Below, piece after piece: positions 9,601-19,200 of a DNA stretch of 23,061 nt. The stretch lies in assembly GCA_964200185.2 (NCBI GenBank), contig CAXNAD020000266.1, positions 1 to 23,061 of the forward strand. The letters run 5' to 3'. The position numbers were made by a program, and so were the translations under genes. Position 1 is the first letter of the stretch, and each line of letters begins with the position of its first letter. Below the pieces are notes generated by a model. It did no database searches. It was not told the DNA's origin and saw nothing but the letters and a program-made list of their open reading frames with translations. The DNA comes from Choristocarpus tenellus KU-1152. Lineage: Eukaryota > Phaeophyceae.

Positions 9601-12224
9601 GTGTCTAATGTAATGACATATGGGACTTTCTCGAGCATAATGACCGCCTTCAGCAAAGCAGCGTGTTGCTTCCTCTTGTGATGCAATCTATTTTGCAAAT
9701 TTCTGGACATTCACATCCCATACTGACATCTACATCCCATATTGACATTCACATCCCATACTGCAGATATTGCTTACAGTATTTGCAGGCATGCTTGCAT
9801 TTGATGTGTTGGACCGACTGACAGGGGACTGGACTGTGGTTAACTCAGATTGGCTACAGGGATTTGTGACTGTTGTCATTCAGGTGGGTTTAGGAATGGA
9901 CAAGGAAGATTGAGATCTTGCTCATAGATGCATATTGCTCAACCCAAGTTTGAAGGGATTGCTGCCTGCTCTGATTGATCTCATTTATAGACCGTGGGTG
10001 TCGTTATGTACTTACTGAGTGTACCTATCAAACTCTTGGCAAGGGAGTATGTACGTGTGGAGATCAGATCTTTGCTGTACCGCCATACTATTTTGAATTT
10101 TGCTTTGATGTCGACTCTCAGCCCTCTCTCCTCCCATCTACTGTCCCAGAACTCTCCAACACTATGGTTCCTGATCTCAATGTCTGTGTGGGTAGTGGCT
10201 GCTGTTTGCATGAGGTGGGTCTTCAGGAAGATGCATTATGAGGGACAAGGACTCATAACCGTCAGAACAAGATTTTTCCGCAAGGTCAGTGTCAGAGCAT
10301 GCACTACACATCTTTTCCCAAAACTATGGCATTAATAGTGGCAAGATCTGGTTGCACTTCTTGCCTTCATAGTTGTGCTCCCCGTTGATGGGGTGATTGT
10401 CTGTAGTGTGGTGGTGCAGACCTGACCATTACAACCTTGAGATGTGCCATGTGTCTGCAACTAGTGCATTGATTTGCTGTATTGCATTGATTAAACATCG
10501 TTGAAGAGCAGTGCTGCCTGATGAACTAGCTGGGGTGTGCGCACTCGGGGAGGAAAGATCATTGAGGGTTTGATCAACAGCATCATGTGTTGTATTTCTG
10601 TACTTGTTAGTTAGAGAGGCACTCCCCACTGTTGGCCTTGATCCCAGAGGCTTATCAGAAGCGTTATTGAATGCAATCAGCACATGACTTTGCTGTATTG
10701 CCCTGGGCAACTCTGTCACCTCTATGGGACTCTGCACAAAACACACCCTTTCAGCATTTGTTTTATTACACGGAATATGCACCTCAGGTTTTTCTGGAAA
10801 AGCTACAGAAATGGTTAGCTTCCAAAGCTGTTTCTTTTGAGGATCGGAATTATGATCTCAGCAACGACCTGGTGAGGTGATGTAGGGGTGATCCTAATCT
10901 CAGTTGTCTTTTTCTCTTACACATGTACTGATAGTAATCCCAAACATTTGAAATATACCTGACACACTTCACACACTTATCTATCTACTTGGTATACACA
11001 AGAACACATGCCTTCTTTCATGTCACCAACCCCTATGTTGCCTTGACCAAACTAGTTTTTTTTTCTGGTGGTTTTGGTTTCCTCCCCTGCTGTTTGATAG
11101 ATACCCAGGGAAGTCTGTACCTGGGCCTCTTTGCTTGTCCTTAATGACAATTAAAAAAATCCATTTTCGATTTCTTTGAAATGTACCAAGTAGGGTTAGG
11201 GTTTCTACCACCCTTTTTTTTGGTACTTTACAGTGACCAGCTAGACCCTTACCTGGAGACGGAAAATCAACATTTGTTCTGTGTCAGAAATGTATCTGTC
11301 CTTTTGTTGTAGTAATAACAGTAATGGCAAGTAATGATACATGTTTTATATACATAAATATCCATGATTGTCTATACAAAGAGTTAATTTTTGCTTCAAA
11401 TTAACCAATACCTATTGTGCTGATCAGTACTATGGATATACAATTAGAATAGTTCATCACTGTCCAGCATTATGCCACTCCTGTTTCAATTTTTTTTGGT
11501 ACTTGCCCTCCCTCATTGTTTGGTTTCAAGTGTTTCAACCATAATATTGATAACAGATACACAAAAAAAATGTTGACTGCATAAATTAACCTGGACCTTT
11601 GAGTATACCAACAACTTGTATATTATGACATGTTGATAACATACATGCACAGGTGTCCATAACTTATGAGGAAAGGCATCCTGCAGACTGGGGGGGCTAC
11701 CGACCAAGAGTGGTTGTAGAGTATGATGAACGCAACAGTTACCTGATGACCATGGACATCACTTACAACAAGAGACTCGCGGACAAGAATCTGGCCTACA
11801 ACTTCAGGGACTTGAAAGAGAAGATTCAATCAGAACTGGACAGTGCACAGGTGTGGAAAAGTATGAGAATTGTATGGACTCACAAGTTGTGGAACAAAGC
11901 TGTAAGAACAAATGCATTGGGTTGGATAAGTTGATTTGTCTCTTTTCAAAACCTGTAACCCTACTGTTGCTCTCCACACAGACATCAAATAATACAGAAC
12001 ACTTGTAGATGGATCAGGCACTATAGTATGTACCATTGGGGTACAAAATACTCCACACCCCACTTCTCAAATTAACAACAAACCATCACACCATGTGCCT
12101 CAAGGTGTGGGACTTGATGGGGGAGAACCACTCTGCGCAAGATTTGGCAGCAGACAAGCGAGCTGCAATTGAAAGGCGACTTCTAGATGAGGATGGAAAG
12201 GAAACACAGAGCATCACCAAGTAG
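673..12224 (+). CDS. Unrecognised 839-residue two-pass membrane protein, 20 exons
   Basis: Function unknown; I do not recognise the family. Exons: 673-699, 955-1041, 1482-1634, 1914-2027, 3147-3273, 3659-3888, 4220-4384, 4935-5030, 5527-5697, 5847-5954, 6174-6353, 6698-6756, 7255-7339, 7657-7815, 8159-8263, 9767-9883, 10150-10284, 10788-10871, 11653-11850, 12105-12224. They total 2520 bp and the frame is kept throughout. ATG 673 is preceded by an in-frame TAG at 652-654. Residues 10-38 are strongly acidic (runs of E, D and S). Residues 39-534 look soluble and globular. Residues about 545-622 are charged and helix-like, possibly coiled coil. Hydrophobic segments lie near 623-637 and 665-686. 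A tail of about 150 residues carries the short motifs DWGGYRPR and EYDERNSYL and ends in TAG. The layout of a helical stalk, two close C-terminal membrane segments and a tail loosely resembles CorA-type or RMND1-type proteins, but there is no GMN signature, so I assign no function. Interior exons are more certain than the first two, the 12th and the 17th. Confidence 0.8.
955..2027 (+). CDS. Exons 2-4: acidic N-terminus and first conserved-looking segment
   Basis: Exons 955-1041, 1482-1634 and 1914-2027 are all phase 0. Exon 2 is a low-complexity Glu/Ser/Asp tract ending DNDDT, with a GTAAGG donor. Exon 3 contains WLRKPALVVLLYEG and ends NISQ at a CAG|GTATGC donor. Exon 4 starts after CCCACTGTAG and ends SAKGK at AAG|GTGAGA. 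The mildly hydrophobic stretch in exon 3 is too short to call a membrane segment. The intervening introns hold poly-C runs and nothing else I can interpret. Confidence 0.65.
3147..5030 (+). CDS. Exons 5-8: central soluble region
   Basis: Exons 3147-3273, 3659-3888, 4220-4384 and 4935-5030. The intron after exon 5 is phase 1, and the split codon rebuilds a glycine in SASGYQRK. Recognisable local motifs are LLHVRWDGNDYWLDSAS, YVSSAYVPQCLRYGGRPT and SVGSTERCQGGFISP. They look like ordinary constrained protein but match no domain I can name. Exon 8 has two in-frame acceptors, 4934 and 4973, the first within the loop of a 15-bp hairpin. Choosing the second would drop 13 residues. Confidence 0.75.
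4563..4605 (+). repeat. Three copies of a 15-bp unit
   Basis: The unit gaggcactgcatgtt starts at 4563, 4578 and 4593, with the last copy shortened to 13 bases. It lies inside the intron between exons 7 and 8 of the + strand gene. The 15-bp unit length would preserve frame if translated, but no exon is supported here. Confidence 0.9.
4909..4968 (+). repeat. Perfect 15-bp inverted repeat with 30-nt loop spanning a splice acceptor
   Basis: The left arm tcactccactctctt is at 4909-4923 and the right arm aagagagtggagtga at 4954-4968. They are exact reverse complements. The loop (4924-4953) contains the proposed acceptor ending at 4934, while the left arm is its pyrimidine tract and the right arm is coding sequence of exon 8. 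Confidence 0.9.
5157..5207 (+). repeat. GAG trinucleotide microsatellite
   Basis: About 17 GAG-type triplets with one AAG interruption, inside the intron between exons 8 and 9. On the + strand it reads as poly-Glu in one frame, followed by an open stretch to TAA near 5268. Exons 8 and 9 join cleanly without it, so I treat it as intronic. Confidence 0.9.
5527..7815 (+). CDS. Exons 9-14: mixed helical region
   Basis: Exons 5527-5697, 5847-5954, 6174-6353, 6698-6756, 7255-7339 and 7657-7815. Exon 10 ends ACA AAG followed by GCAAGC, an apparent GC donor, and exon 11 opens with AAYDISEHD after a normal CAG acceptor. Exon 12 is the least certain: its acceptor is AAAAAG, and its end is phase 2, rebuilding an arginine in DRIRYRICA with exon 13. 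Exon 14 begins VPPEPPEQAGRSLYERLE and continues into charged helical sequence. Confidence 0.7.
7460..7512 (+). repeat. Interstitial telomere-like (CCCTAA)n tract
   Basis: About eight tandem units of ccctaa, one with an extra C, lie in the intron between exons 13 and 14. The unit matches the TTAGGG-type telomere. The tract is flanked on both sides by exons of one gene, so it is not a chromosome end. Confidence 0.9.
8079..8116 (+). repeat. Two tandem copies of a 20-bp unit
   Basis: The unit catattgcacctccatgtct is duplicated head to tail about 40 bp upstream of the acceptor of exon 15. It may overlap the branch-point region of that intron. Confidence 0.8.
8159..10284 (+). CDS. Exons 15-17: helical stalk and two membrane segments
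   Basis: Exons 8159-8263, 9767-9883 and 10150-10284. Exon 15 is polar and helical and ends CTA CAG|GCAAGT, a consensus GC donor. After a 1.5-kb intron, exon 16 opens with the hydrophobic ILLTVFAGMLAFDVL and then DRLTGDW. Exon 17 carries the second hydrophobic stretch LWFLISMSVWVVAAVC followed by basic residues. Exon 17 has two plausible acceptors, 9990 and 10149, both phase 0 and both with pyrimidine tracts. The earlier one would add 53 residues. Confidence 0.7.
9065..9312 (+). repeat. Foldback element with 17-bp terminal inverted repeats, MITE-like
   Basis: The arms aagtatcttagagggta (9065-9081) and taccctctaagatactt (9296-9312) are perfect reverse complements. Inside them a second, nearly matching pair follows: gtccatttgggg on the left, and on the right the complement of the segment around 9276-9288. 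The element is about 248 bp with no coding frame. I see no clear target-site duplication, so a transposon origin is an inference. Confidence 0.65.
9371..9415 (+). repeat. Degenerate 12-bp tandem repeat, about four copies
   Basis: Successive units resemble tctcagatcgtt (agatcgttgtc, agatggttctc, agatcattctc, agatcgttctc). The repeat is intronic and I infer no function. Confidence 0.75.
9705..9761 (+). repeat. Three tandem 19-bp units ending at a splice acceptor
   Basis: The units resemble tgacattcacatcccatac, with the middle copy differing at a few bases. The third copy runs directly into tgcag, the acceptor of exon 16, so the repeat supplies the pyrimidine-rich and probable branch region. 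Confidence 0.85.
10788..12224 (+). CDS. Exons 18-20: C-terminal tail and stop
   Basis: Exons 10788-10871, 11653-11850 and 12105-12224, all joined in phase 0. Each exon starts with GT directly after an AG acceptor. The tail contains SFEDRNYDLSNDL, DWGGYRPRVVVEYDERNSYL and a charged C-terminus AADKRAAIERRLLDEDGK, and ends at TAG 12222-12224. The regular alternation of charged and hydrophobic residues after the second membrane segment suggests a folded soluble tail. Confidence 0.75.
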
Positions 12225-12823
12225 AAAAGAGGTTGCTCATTTCCCTGGAAGTGACAGCAGACAGCCATTGTACTCATACTATAGCAGCAGCATCAACCTC
12301 CTTTTTTGAATCAGTACAGTACTAACAATAGAGATAAGAGCTAAAGCATAAAGTGGAGAAGAAGCCAGCCTAGTGAGGCAGTTTTTAGTGCCGTGATATT
12401 TAATTGCTGGGTGCAAAGCCCACTCTACCATCAATCCAACAAAGATAATAATAATAATAATATTAATAATAGTAAGATAACAGGCCAACAAAAAATGCCA
12501 CCTCATTGAGATTTCTACCACTGATCGTACAGTCCATGCGCAAAATGCTCTCTCCAGCTCAGGCTACTCAAACAAAATGGAGGTCACGCTTCATTTGACT
12601 GGTACAAAGGTACAAAACTGTGTGTCATCATTGACATTTTCATTAACCTTGGTAAATGCACACAGCCTTTCAAGGCCAACCGTAGCCCATAAAGTGTCCA
12701 TGTTCAATCTTGTTTGATGTCCAGTGTAGCTACAAGCAACAAGCAACTAGCACCGCTCCGCTCCCCCAGTGCTAGCTATACTACACACTCTGAAGTATGA
12801 AGCACACTCCCCTGTGCTACTGC

Positions 12824-12829
12824 AATAAA
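12824..12829 (+). terminator. Candidate poly(A) signal for the + strand gene
   Basis: AATAAA lies 600 bp past the stop codon, and another AATAAA is at 13049-13054. No AATAAA is present nearer the stop, so either these sites or a variant signal such as AATAAT near 12450 would serve. Confidence 0.3.
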
Positions 12830-12983
12830 GGTTAAAGATAAAGATCGCACACCCTTGTCAACACAGTAGTCACATCGGCAACAGCCAGTGAGCAATACTA
12901 ACAGTCTTAATATCCATTGGGAGGAGTGGTACAATACAAGAGCTATTTAAGATATGCAAGACCATTACACATTTGAGTACTTA

Positions 12984-12989
12984 TTTAAT
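12984..12989 (-). terminator. Candidate poly(A) signal for the riboflavin gene
   Basis: The minus strand reads ATTAAA, a common variant poly(A) signal, about 265 bp beyond the stop codon. I found no AATAAA on that strand closer to the stop. Confidence 0.3.
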
Positions 12990-13254
12990 ACATCGAAGTA
13001 ACCAAAGAGCCTTTGTTATGCAACAAGGAGGCAGACTCGAGGCACTACAATAAACAGTATTGCACTCCTGTTCATTTGCCACCACCTTGAATTACACCTA
13101 CTCTGCCTCTCTTCTCAATCCAAGTGACGCTCAATTTGGTATGTGCTTGCAACGACTCTAGAACACCAGTACATGTAACAGAATCAACCTCTTTACCTCG
13201 CTGTGGCTGGAGCAATGTTATCCCAGACAAAGGTTAATGAGAGGAGGCGTATGA

Positions 13255-16216
13255 CTATGGTGTAGTCTGCTTCTCACGAATATAACATTGTAAGTCTTGA
13301 ATTGAAGTGAGCACAAGCCCATGCTCTGCACAGAATTGAACAAGCTCTGGTACCCTGGTAGGAATCAATTGACAGACCAAAGGTGAATCAATGACCAAAA
13401 GGTTAACTCTCAAAGTGCACCAGATCAGAAAAAGAAATGAATGTGATAGCTTGTGGGCAAGACCTCAAACAGACCAATGAGCCTACTATGGGAACTTGTC
13501 ACGCATCAACACTCAGTCCTACAGACACCTGAGCATGACCTGAGCATGATATTTTGGCAAGAATGCCGACTTGAAATGCACTACGCTCTACCCCTTCCCT
13601 AACCTTACTACATTTTATTCTAGTAGTTCATGGCAATGTTAGACACAGCTGTAGTGTACCCACCCACGAAAAAAAGAAGTCTAGATGAACAAAGTTTGTC
13701 ACCGTCATGCCATAATATCTCACCTTGCCATGCCCTTTCCATCCTTTGTGGTTATCTCACATAAAACCCCAGCTGGAGCAAGACCTGCTAGGCGAGCCAG
13801 ATCCAGAGCTGCTTCTGTGTGTCCCCCACGCTTGAGTACTCCCCCATCCTGTTAGAACAGACAGATAAGAAAGAAGTACACACAGTGTGGTGTAGGTGTG
13901 TCTCCTTTATTCCTTGCCCTCAACTTCCCCTTAATCCTTAGTATCACCTACTTGTGTACCCTGCATGACTTCCAAATGCCATCTTCAATCAGGTGTAAGG
14001 TAGAATTCTTGTTGACAACATGCCTGGGGGATATATATAAAAACAAATAAATACATTTTTTTTTCTTTTCCGTCTCATGGATCCACTTTTCTCAATCAAT
14101 ACTACTAATACTAACACCAGCAGAGTCAACACCAGTGTGACAAAACTATCACATACAAATAAATCTCTCACAACCTCATACGATGTACAATGCCAGATAT
14201 CAGATAATGCCAGTAGGTCCCTCACCGTGTACTTGAGGGGAAAAATGTGCCCAGGCCGAGCAAAATCTTTGGCTTTGGTCTATTCCGGAAAATAGAGCAT
14301 GTCAACAAGAGCATAGGCAGGAGGAGCAACAGAGCATGTCATGCCCAAACAGCACAGGGATGCAGGCACAAATCATTGTTCAATCAAAAAGAGTTTGCAG
14401 AAGACCCTAGAGGCAGTATGCCATAAAACAATACCAATCCTAAAGAAAACTGAAGTTTAGACATACAAACTACTAACTACTAACTACAAAAAAAAGAAAA
14501 CCACAAGTGTTGGGGGGATGACCAGCACATTTCAAATGAAAAAAAATTGTTAACAAAAAGAGTCTAAGTATAACTATACTGACACAAAAAAGGGCAATAG
14601 GGGGAGGGACTAGAGCCACTTGTCAGAGGCATTGCACATGGGCAACAACATAAAAAACGTTTAAAAAAAAGAAGGGGTACTGGGGCAACCACACACACAC
14701 AGTGCAGCCTGGTACTTGCCAATTGCCAACAAAATATGTTTCACTAGAACTCAGTGCATGTGTCAAGCTGACCTTCTGTACATTGATTTGAACAACAGAC
14801 ATAAAAACAAAAAACTATGCCTTTAAAGACCATTTTTTGTTCAAGTGTGTCCTAGAGATGTTAGACAATTCCAAGTGTCACTGTCAGGTAGGAGATGGAG
14901 ATGGATGGGGTATGATACCTTTGCATCAGCCAATCCCCTGAGTGTAATTGCTCTATCCCCAGCACTGATGCCTGTGGTGACCCCTTCTTTTGCATCCACT
15001 GTCACAGAAAATGCAGTCTGCTTGGGATCCTCATTGTCAGGTACCATCTGAGGGAGTCCAAGCTCCTGTCGTTGTTTGTGGAAAGGTGTCAAAGATTCTG
15101 TAGGTGGTTCACCTAGTGAGCCGGCTTGTGTATGGTATTGGAATGGTATTGGAATATCAAGATCCCTACAATACTTTAGAGCTCCAAATGGACAAACCTA
15201 AACCTGCACATTGGTACACTACTGGGATATACAATGAGGGATATGGACAGAATCAAAGCACCTCAGTGGAACTCAAGAACCCATCCCATCATGGAATATC
15301 AGTAATGGAATTTTTCTTCAGTGTATCAGTATCAGTACAGGAAGATGAACATCAACTTTTGTGTAGTGGTCTTTGGCTAAACATGTTTCAGCTTGTTCAT
15401 GGCACCCCTTTCAAAAACCATGAAAACGAAATAACCTAATTTGAATGCATCACCACCCATGCTCCATCATCCCACCTCAAGGCGATTTGCTTCCAATGAC
15501 ACGCAGATAACCCCACTGGAGTACCGGATGGTGAAAGCTAACAAATCCTCTGTTGCCTGCAAAAGTGGAGAGGAGGATGAGGACAACACAATCAATCCCT
15601 TCCTTGAGTGATGAATTTTGTTTTAGTGCATTAGTCACCAACAAATTCTTACATCAAATTCTACTCATTTCATATGGTAGGAGCAACACATACACAAAAC
15701 TTCAGCACAGTACAATTTATCACTACATGTAAACATCGATGACTACTGCACCAAAGGAGTGATCATTTGTACCCACAGTCAACAACTTGAGAGAGTGTTG
15801 GAGCTACTTGCAATCTTTGGGTGGAGCATGCATGCCCTAAAGCAAAAGAGACATGGTGTCACCTTCCAGTGCATTGCTTCTTTCTTCATCATGGGTTTCT
15901 TGCCATTTGGGTGTTTTGGATACAAAAGGAACCAGCCTGCCTCCTACCACTTGAAACTAGTGGGTGCCCATTTTGTACCAAGTGGTTGAAATGTAATGTG
16001 GCAGTGAACTAGATCATGGGTTGAAAGTACCTTTTCTGCTGCGAAGATGAGATCACCCTCATTCTCTCGACCCTCATCATCAGTGACCACAACTGCCTTC
16101 CCAGCACGGACTGCGTTAACGGCAGCAATAACACTGTCTCGGCCAAAGGCATAGTCTCCATTCCCTTCATTCACTTGATTCCCTTGCATTTGGTCCTTGG
16201 AGTGAATTTGTGTATT
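13255..16216 (-). CDS. Riboflavin gene exons 8-13: DHBP synthase domain
   Basis: Exons 16216-16031, 15556-15476, 15065-14919, 14279-14226, 13848-13724 and 13354-13255. In order they carry [17 protein letters not shown] and [17 protein letters not shown]; the [11 protein letters not shown] strand; ELGLPQMV and TAFSVTVDA with TGISAGDRA; an 18-codon exon with [28 protein letters not shown] and PAGVLCEI; and the final helix ending [12 protein letters not shown]. The metal-binding Glu of RENEGD and the His of GHTEA are present. The last intron is phase 2 and rebuilds an arginine. The domain looks complete. Confidence 0.95.
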
Positions 16217-19200
16217 CTGTCATGTCAGGTGGAAGGAGGGAATGCTAAAAGCTATTGGGGACAGTAGACCACAGTTCCTTGAAGTTAGAGTATCAGATAT
16301 GAATTGTGCAACTTCTAACATTTTCCATCACAGGGGTACGGCAAGAATGATGAACTAGATACTATCTCTCCCACCTGAATTCAACCACTGTCTTGAGATA
16401 GCCTTTCTTGTTTACCAAACCCAGTAACAAATCCCAACCCCACAGTCTGTAACACACTGGGGCAGAGACAGATCCCACGCAGTCCCCCTGAGAAACCTCA
16501 TTGATAGAAAGGGCTGACAAACTTGTGCACTGATTGGTGCTAGTGATGCAACACCAAGAGATTTTATCTTTTGAAGGCCTATCACTGTTGCCCTGACAAA
16601 CAATCCCAATATCTCACCGCAGGTCCATCCTCTGTTACTATGCCTTTCACATTCTTGTGCTGCTTTCCTGAGACAACTTCTTCAGTGCTCGAATTGTTTG
16701 AGTATGGCCCTGATTGAGAGGGGGAGTTGCCAGATTCTCCACCCCGAATGGAAACTAACTCCTTTAAGAAAGCTGTGGTCTTCCCTATGGTACTGGTCAC
16801 CACCTAGAGAATTGAGACAATCAACAAGCTTATGTGCTTGCTGGAGAGAGACACCCTAAACCTCAACTATGGGATATGGGACAAAGGTTTCACCACAAAA
16901 ACAATCGGTCCATCTTCGTCAAAAATTACACGGGACACTCCCTGCATGCCCTGTAACACTTGCAGTTGCCATGAGGTACTGCGTAACTCTTTTATTGAAT
17001 TTATTGTATGATGCATTAAACAAGCCTTAGACGCACCCAACTTCTGATTCAGACACATAAGATAATAAGATAGGCACTCTAGTCTCCTTGCCTTTGCCAC
17101 CAACCCTTAAACGATAGATAATGACAATTGATATTTGATCGGACTTTTCCATTGCTCACCTCAGCATCATCCAGTTGGAAGAGGCGGTGACTCATGCGAA
17201 TAGCCTTGGACCTGAGGTAACCCATGTTGTATTTATTTGGCGGAGCCAGCATTGGTATGCTGTCAGTGATCTTGATTCCCATATCCTTGAGACACTTTAG
17301 CTTGAAGGGATTGTTTGTCATAAGCCGAACACTCTGAAATTAAGAGTCAAACACCACATTAGCAAGAGTCTACAAGTTTCAGTAGCTAAACAAGGCTCAG
17401 CAATATATACAGCAATAATGATAACAGTTTAACACATCACTCTCCTCCACAACTCTATCATAGCAAGATATGCAATATTATGTAAAGATCATTTCTCCAA
17501 AGTTGTCAACACTACTGCCCCCCTCTGCCCTCAACAATCCCAACAATGAACACACTTAGATGCCAAGGACAGAATGTAGGTAATACAGTCAATCAGGGTC
17601 CTCTACCTTTATCCTCATGTCTGCAAGAATGTGCTTGACAGCTTCATATGACCGGAGATCATCTTCAAAGCCCAAGTGTCGATTGGCATCCACAGTGTCA
17701 AGCCCATTGTCTTGAAGTGCATACGCTGCAATTTTGTTTGCAAGGCCAATGCCTCTCCCCTCCTGGTGGTTGCAAGCAAACAGAACTGTCAAGACTCTCT
17801 ACTACTGTTAGGTAGGTCTCTTTGCTTCACTCGTCCTAAACATTTTGAAAATTTATTTAGTAGATAGATGACTGGAGAGACTGGATTTTGGATGTACACA
17901 AGTAAACTTGGCATTAACATGCTCAACATGGTCATCTCACCTAAGGAAAATAAATAGTATGGATGATGTGCAAAGCAAAGCGCAACACGCCTTGTCAAGT
18001 ATTGGTACCGCACATGGCACAAACCACACCTGCTGCATATAGATGATGCAGCCACCATGCTCTGAAATGTATTCTAGTGCAAGATCTAGCTGTTCCTTGC
18101 AGTCACACCTCATGGAGCCCAGCACCTCTGACGTGAGGCACTGGTCATGTACTCTCACTGGAACTTCCTCTTGGCCAGAGGGGTCTTTCCCATTCTACCA
18201 AATTGATTTAACAAATCACACGCAGGGATGGGATCGTGTAGGGCAGATAAAAGGGGGAAGATGAGGATTGCAGACACATTACACATGTATATATGTAACA
18301 CGTTTAGGCACCTTCTTGCCTCATTCAGTTGCAAGACATTTTCTATGTGCACCACAAAAAAAAGTAGTGAAGAGCAGGTGTGTCCTGGAAGTGTCATAGG
18401 TGAAACACACCTGTGATTGGGGTGCATTGTAGGTGTTAGTTAGAAGAGGTCGCTCTCAATTCACCAATATCTTCCACTAGGCAGTTGACATGTAGAAGCG
18501 TATGAAATATTAGTACTAGTGATAATAGTAGGTATTCTTCAAAGGTCAGCATGAGTTGAGACAGTTTCTTATCCGCCTATGTGGCAGGAATAACCCTTGC
18601 ACAGTAGCACAGATGTAGAAGTATGTGGTACTACCAATACACACACATATATGTATTAGGAGAGTTTGCAGGGAATTAGAGTCAGAACAATCATCACCTG
18701 GAAATATTTGCACTTTCAAGAACTTTCAAGAATGAAATGAAAACAATAATAGTAATAATAATATATACTGTGTATGTATAGAGAACTCCACGTGTTATCC
18801 AACTTCGTTGTTCTCTGCAAAACAAGCCTACAGTCATGTCATCCAATAGCTCTCAGTGACCAGTGGCCAAGCAACCATACCAGGCTCAAAACCAGTTGCC
18901 TTTTGGAATTGCTGGCACAGCACTTTCATACATTTAATTTTTTTTATTCACAAGTCTCTCTGATATATCTATGTATCTCTTGATACAGTGCACACTACAG
19001 CATGTTAGGTCTCGTCTGTCAACACAGTCAGGGGGCTTTTAGGGTACTATTGAGGAGCCCCATAGACGATGTAGGTCCAACTGAGAGTTAGGGTAGACCA
19101 AGGGCCTTCCCCTGTGGTGACACCTCCACATAAAATAGAAACCATTTGATCTTCCTAAACACGCATTTGCTTGAAAGAGGTTTTTTTCAACAGTATCAAT

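Larger units (their letters stand above)
8264..9766 (+). other. 1.5-kb GC-AG intron with repeats
   Basis: This intron separates exons 15 and 16. I see no supported exon in it. It contains a foldback element (9065-9312), a 12-bp degenerate tandem repeat (9371-9415) and three 19-bp repeats at its 3' end (9705-9761). Confidence 0.6.
12225..13254. other. Spacer between convergent genes
   Basis: About 1 kb between the TAG of the + strand gene and the TAG of the riboflavin gene. It should hold both 3' untranslated regions and both poly(A) sites. I see a TAA/AAT-type microsatellite at about 12447-12465 and no supported coding sequence. Confidence 0.6.

Noticed and set aside
13989-14225. Minus-strand frame with a hydrophobic stretch
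   Set aside because: It lies in the intron between riboflavin exons 11 and 12, which join exactly at the conserved motif.
15759-16012. + strand open frames with Cys and His residues
   Set aside because: They are intronic and opposite the riboflavin gene, with no start context, family match or splice partners.
18377-18414. Hairpin of caggtgtgt and acacacctg
   Set aside because: Only about 9 bp of pairing in repetitive GT/CA-rich sequence, so it is expected by chance in a window this size.
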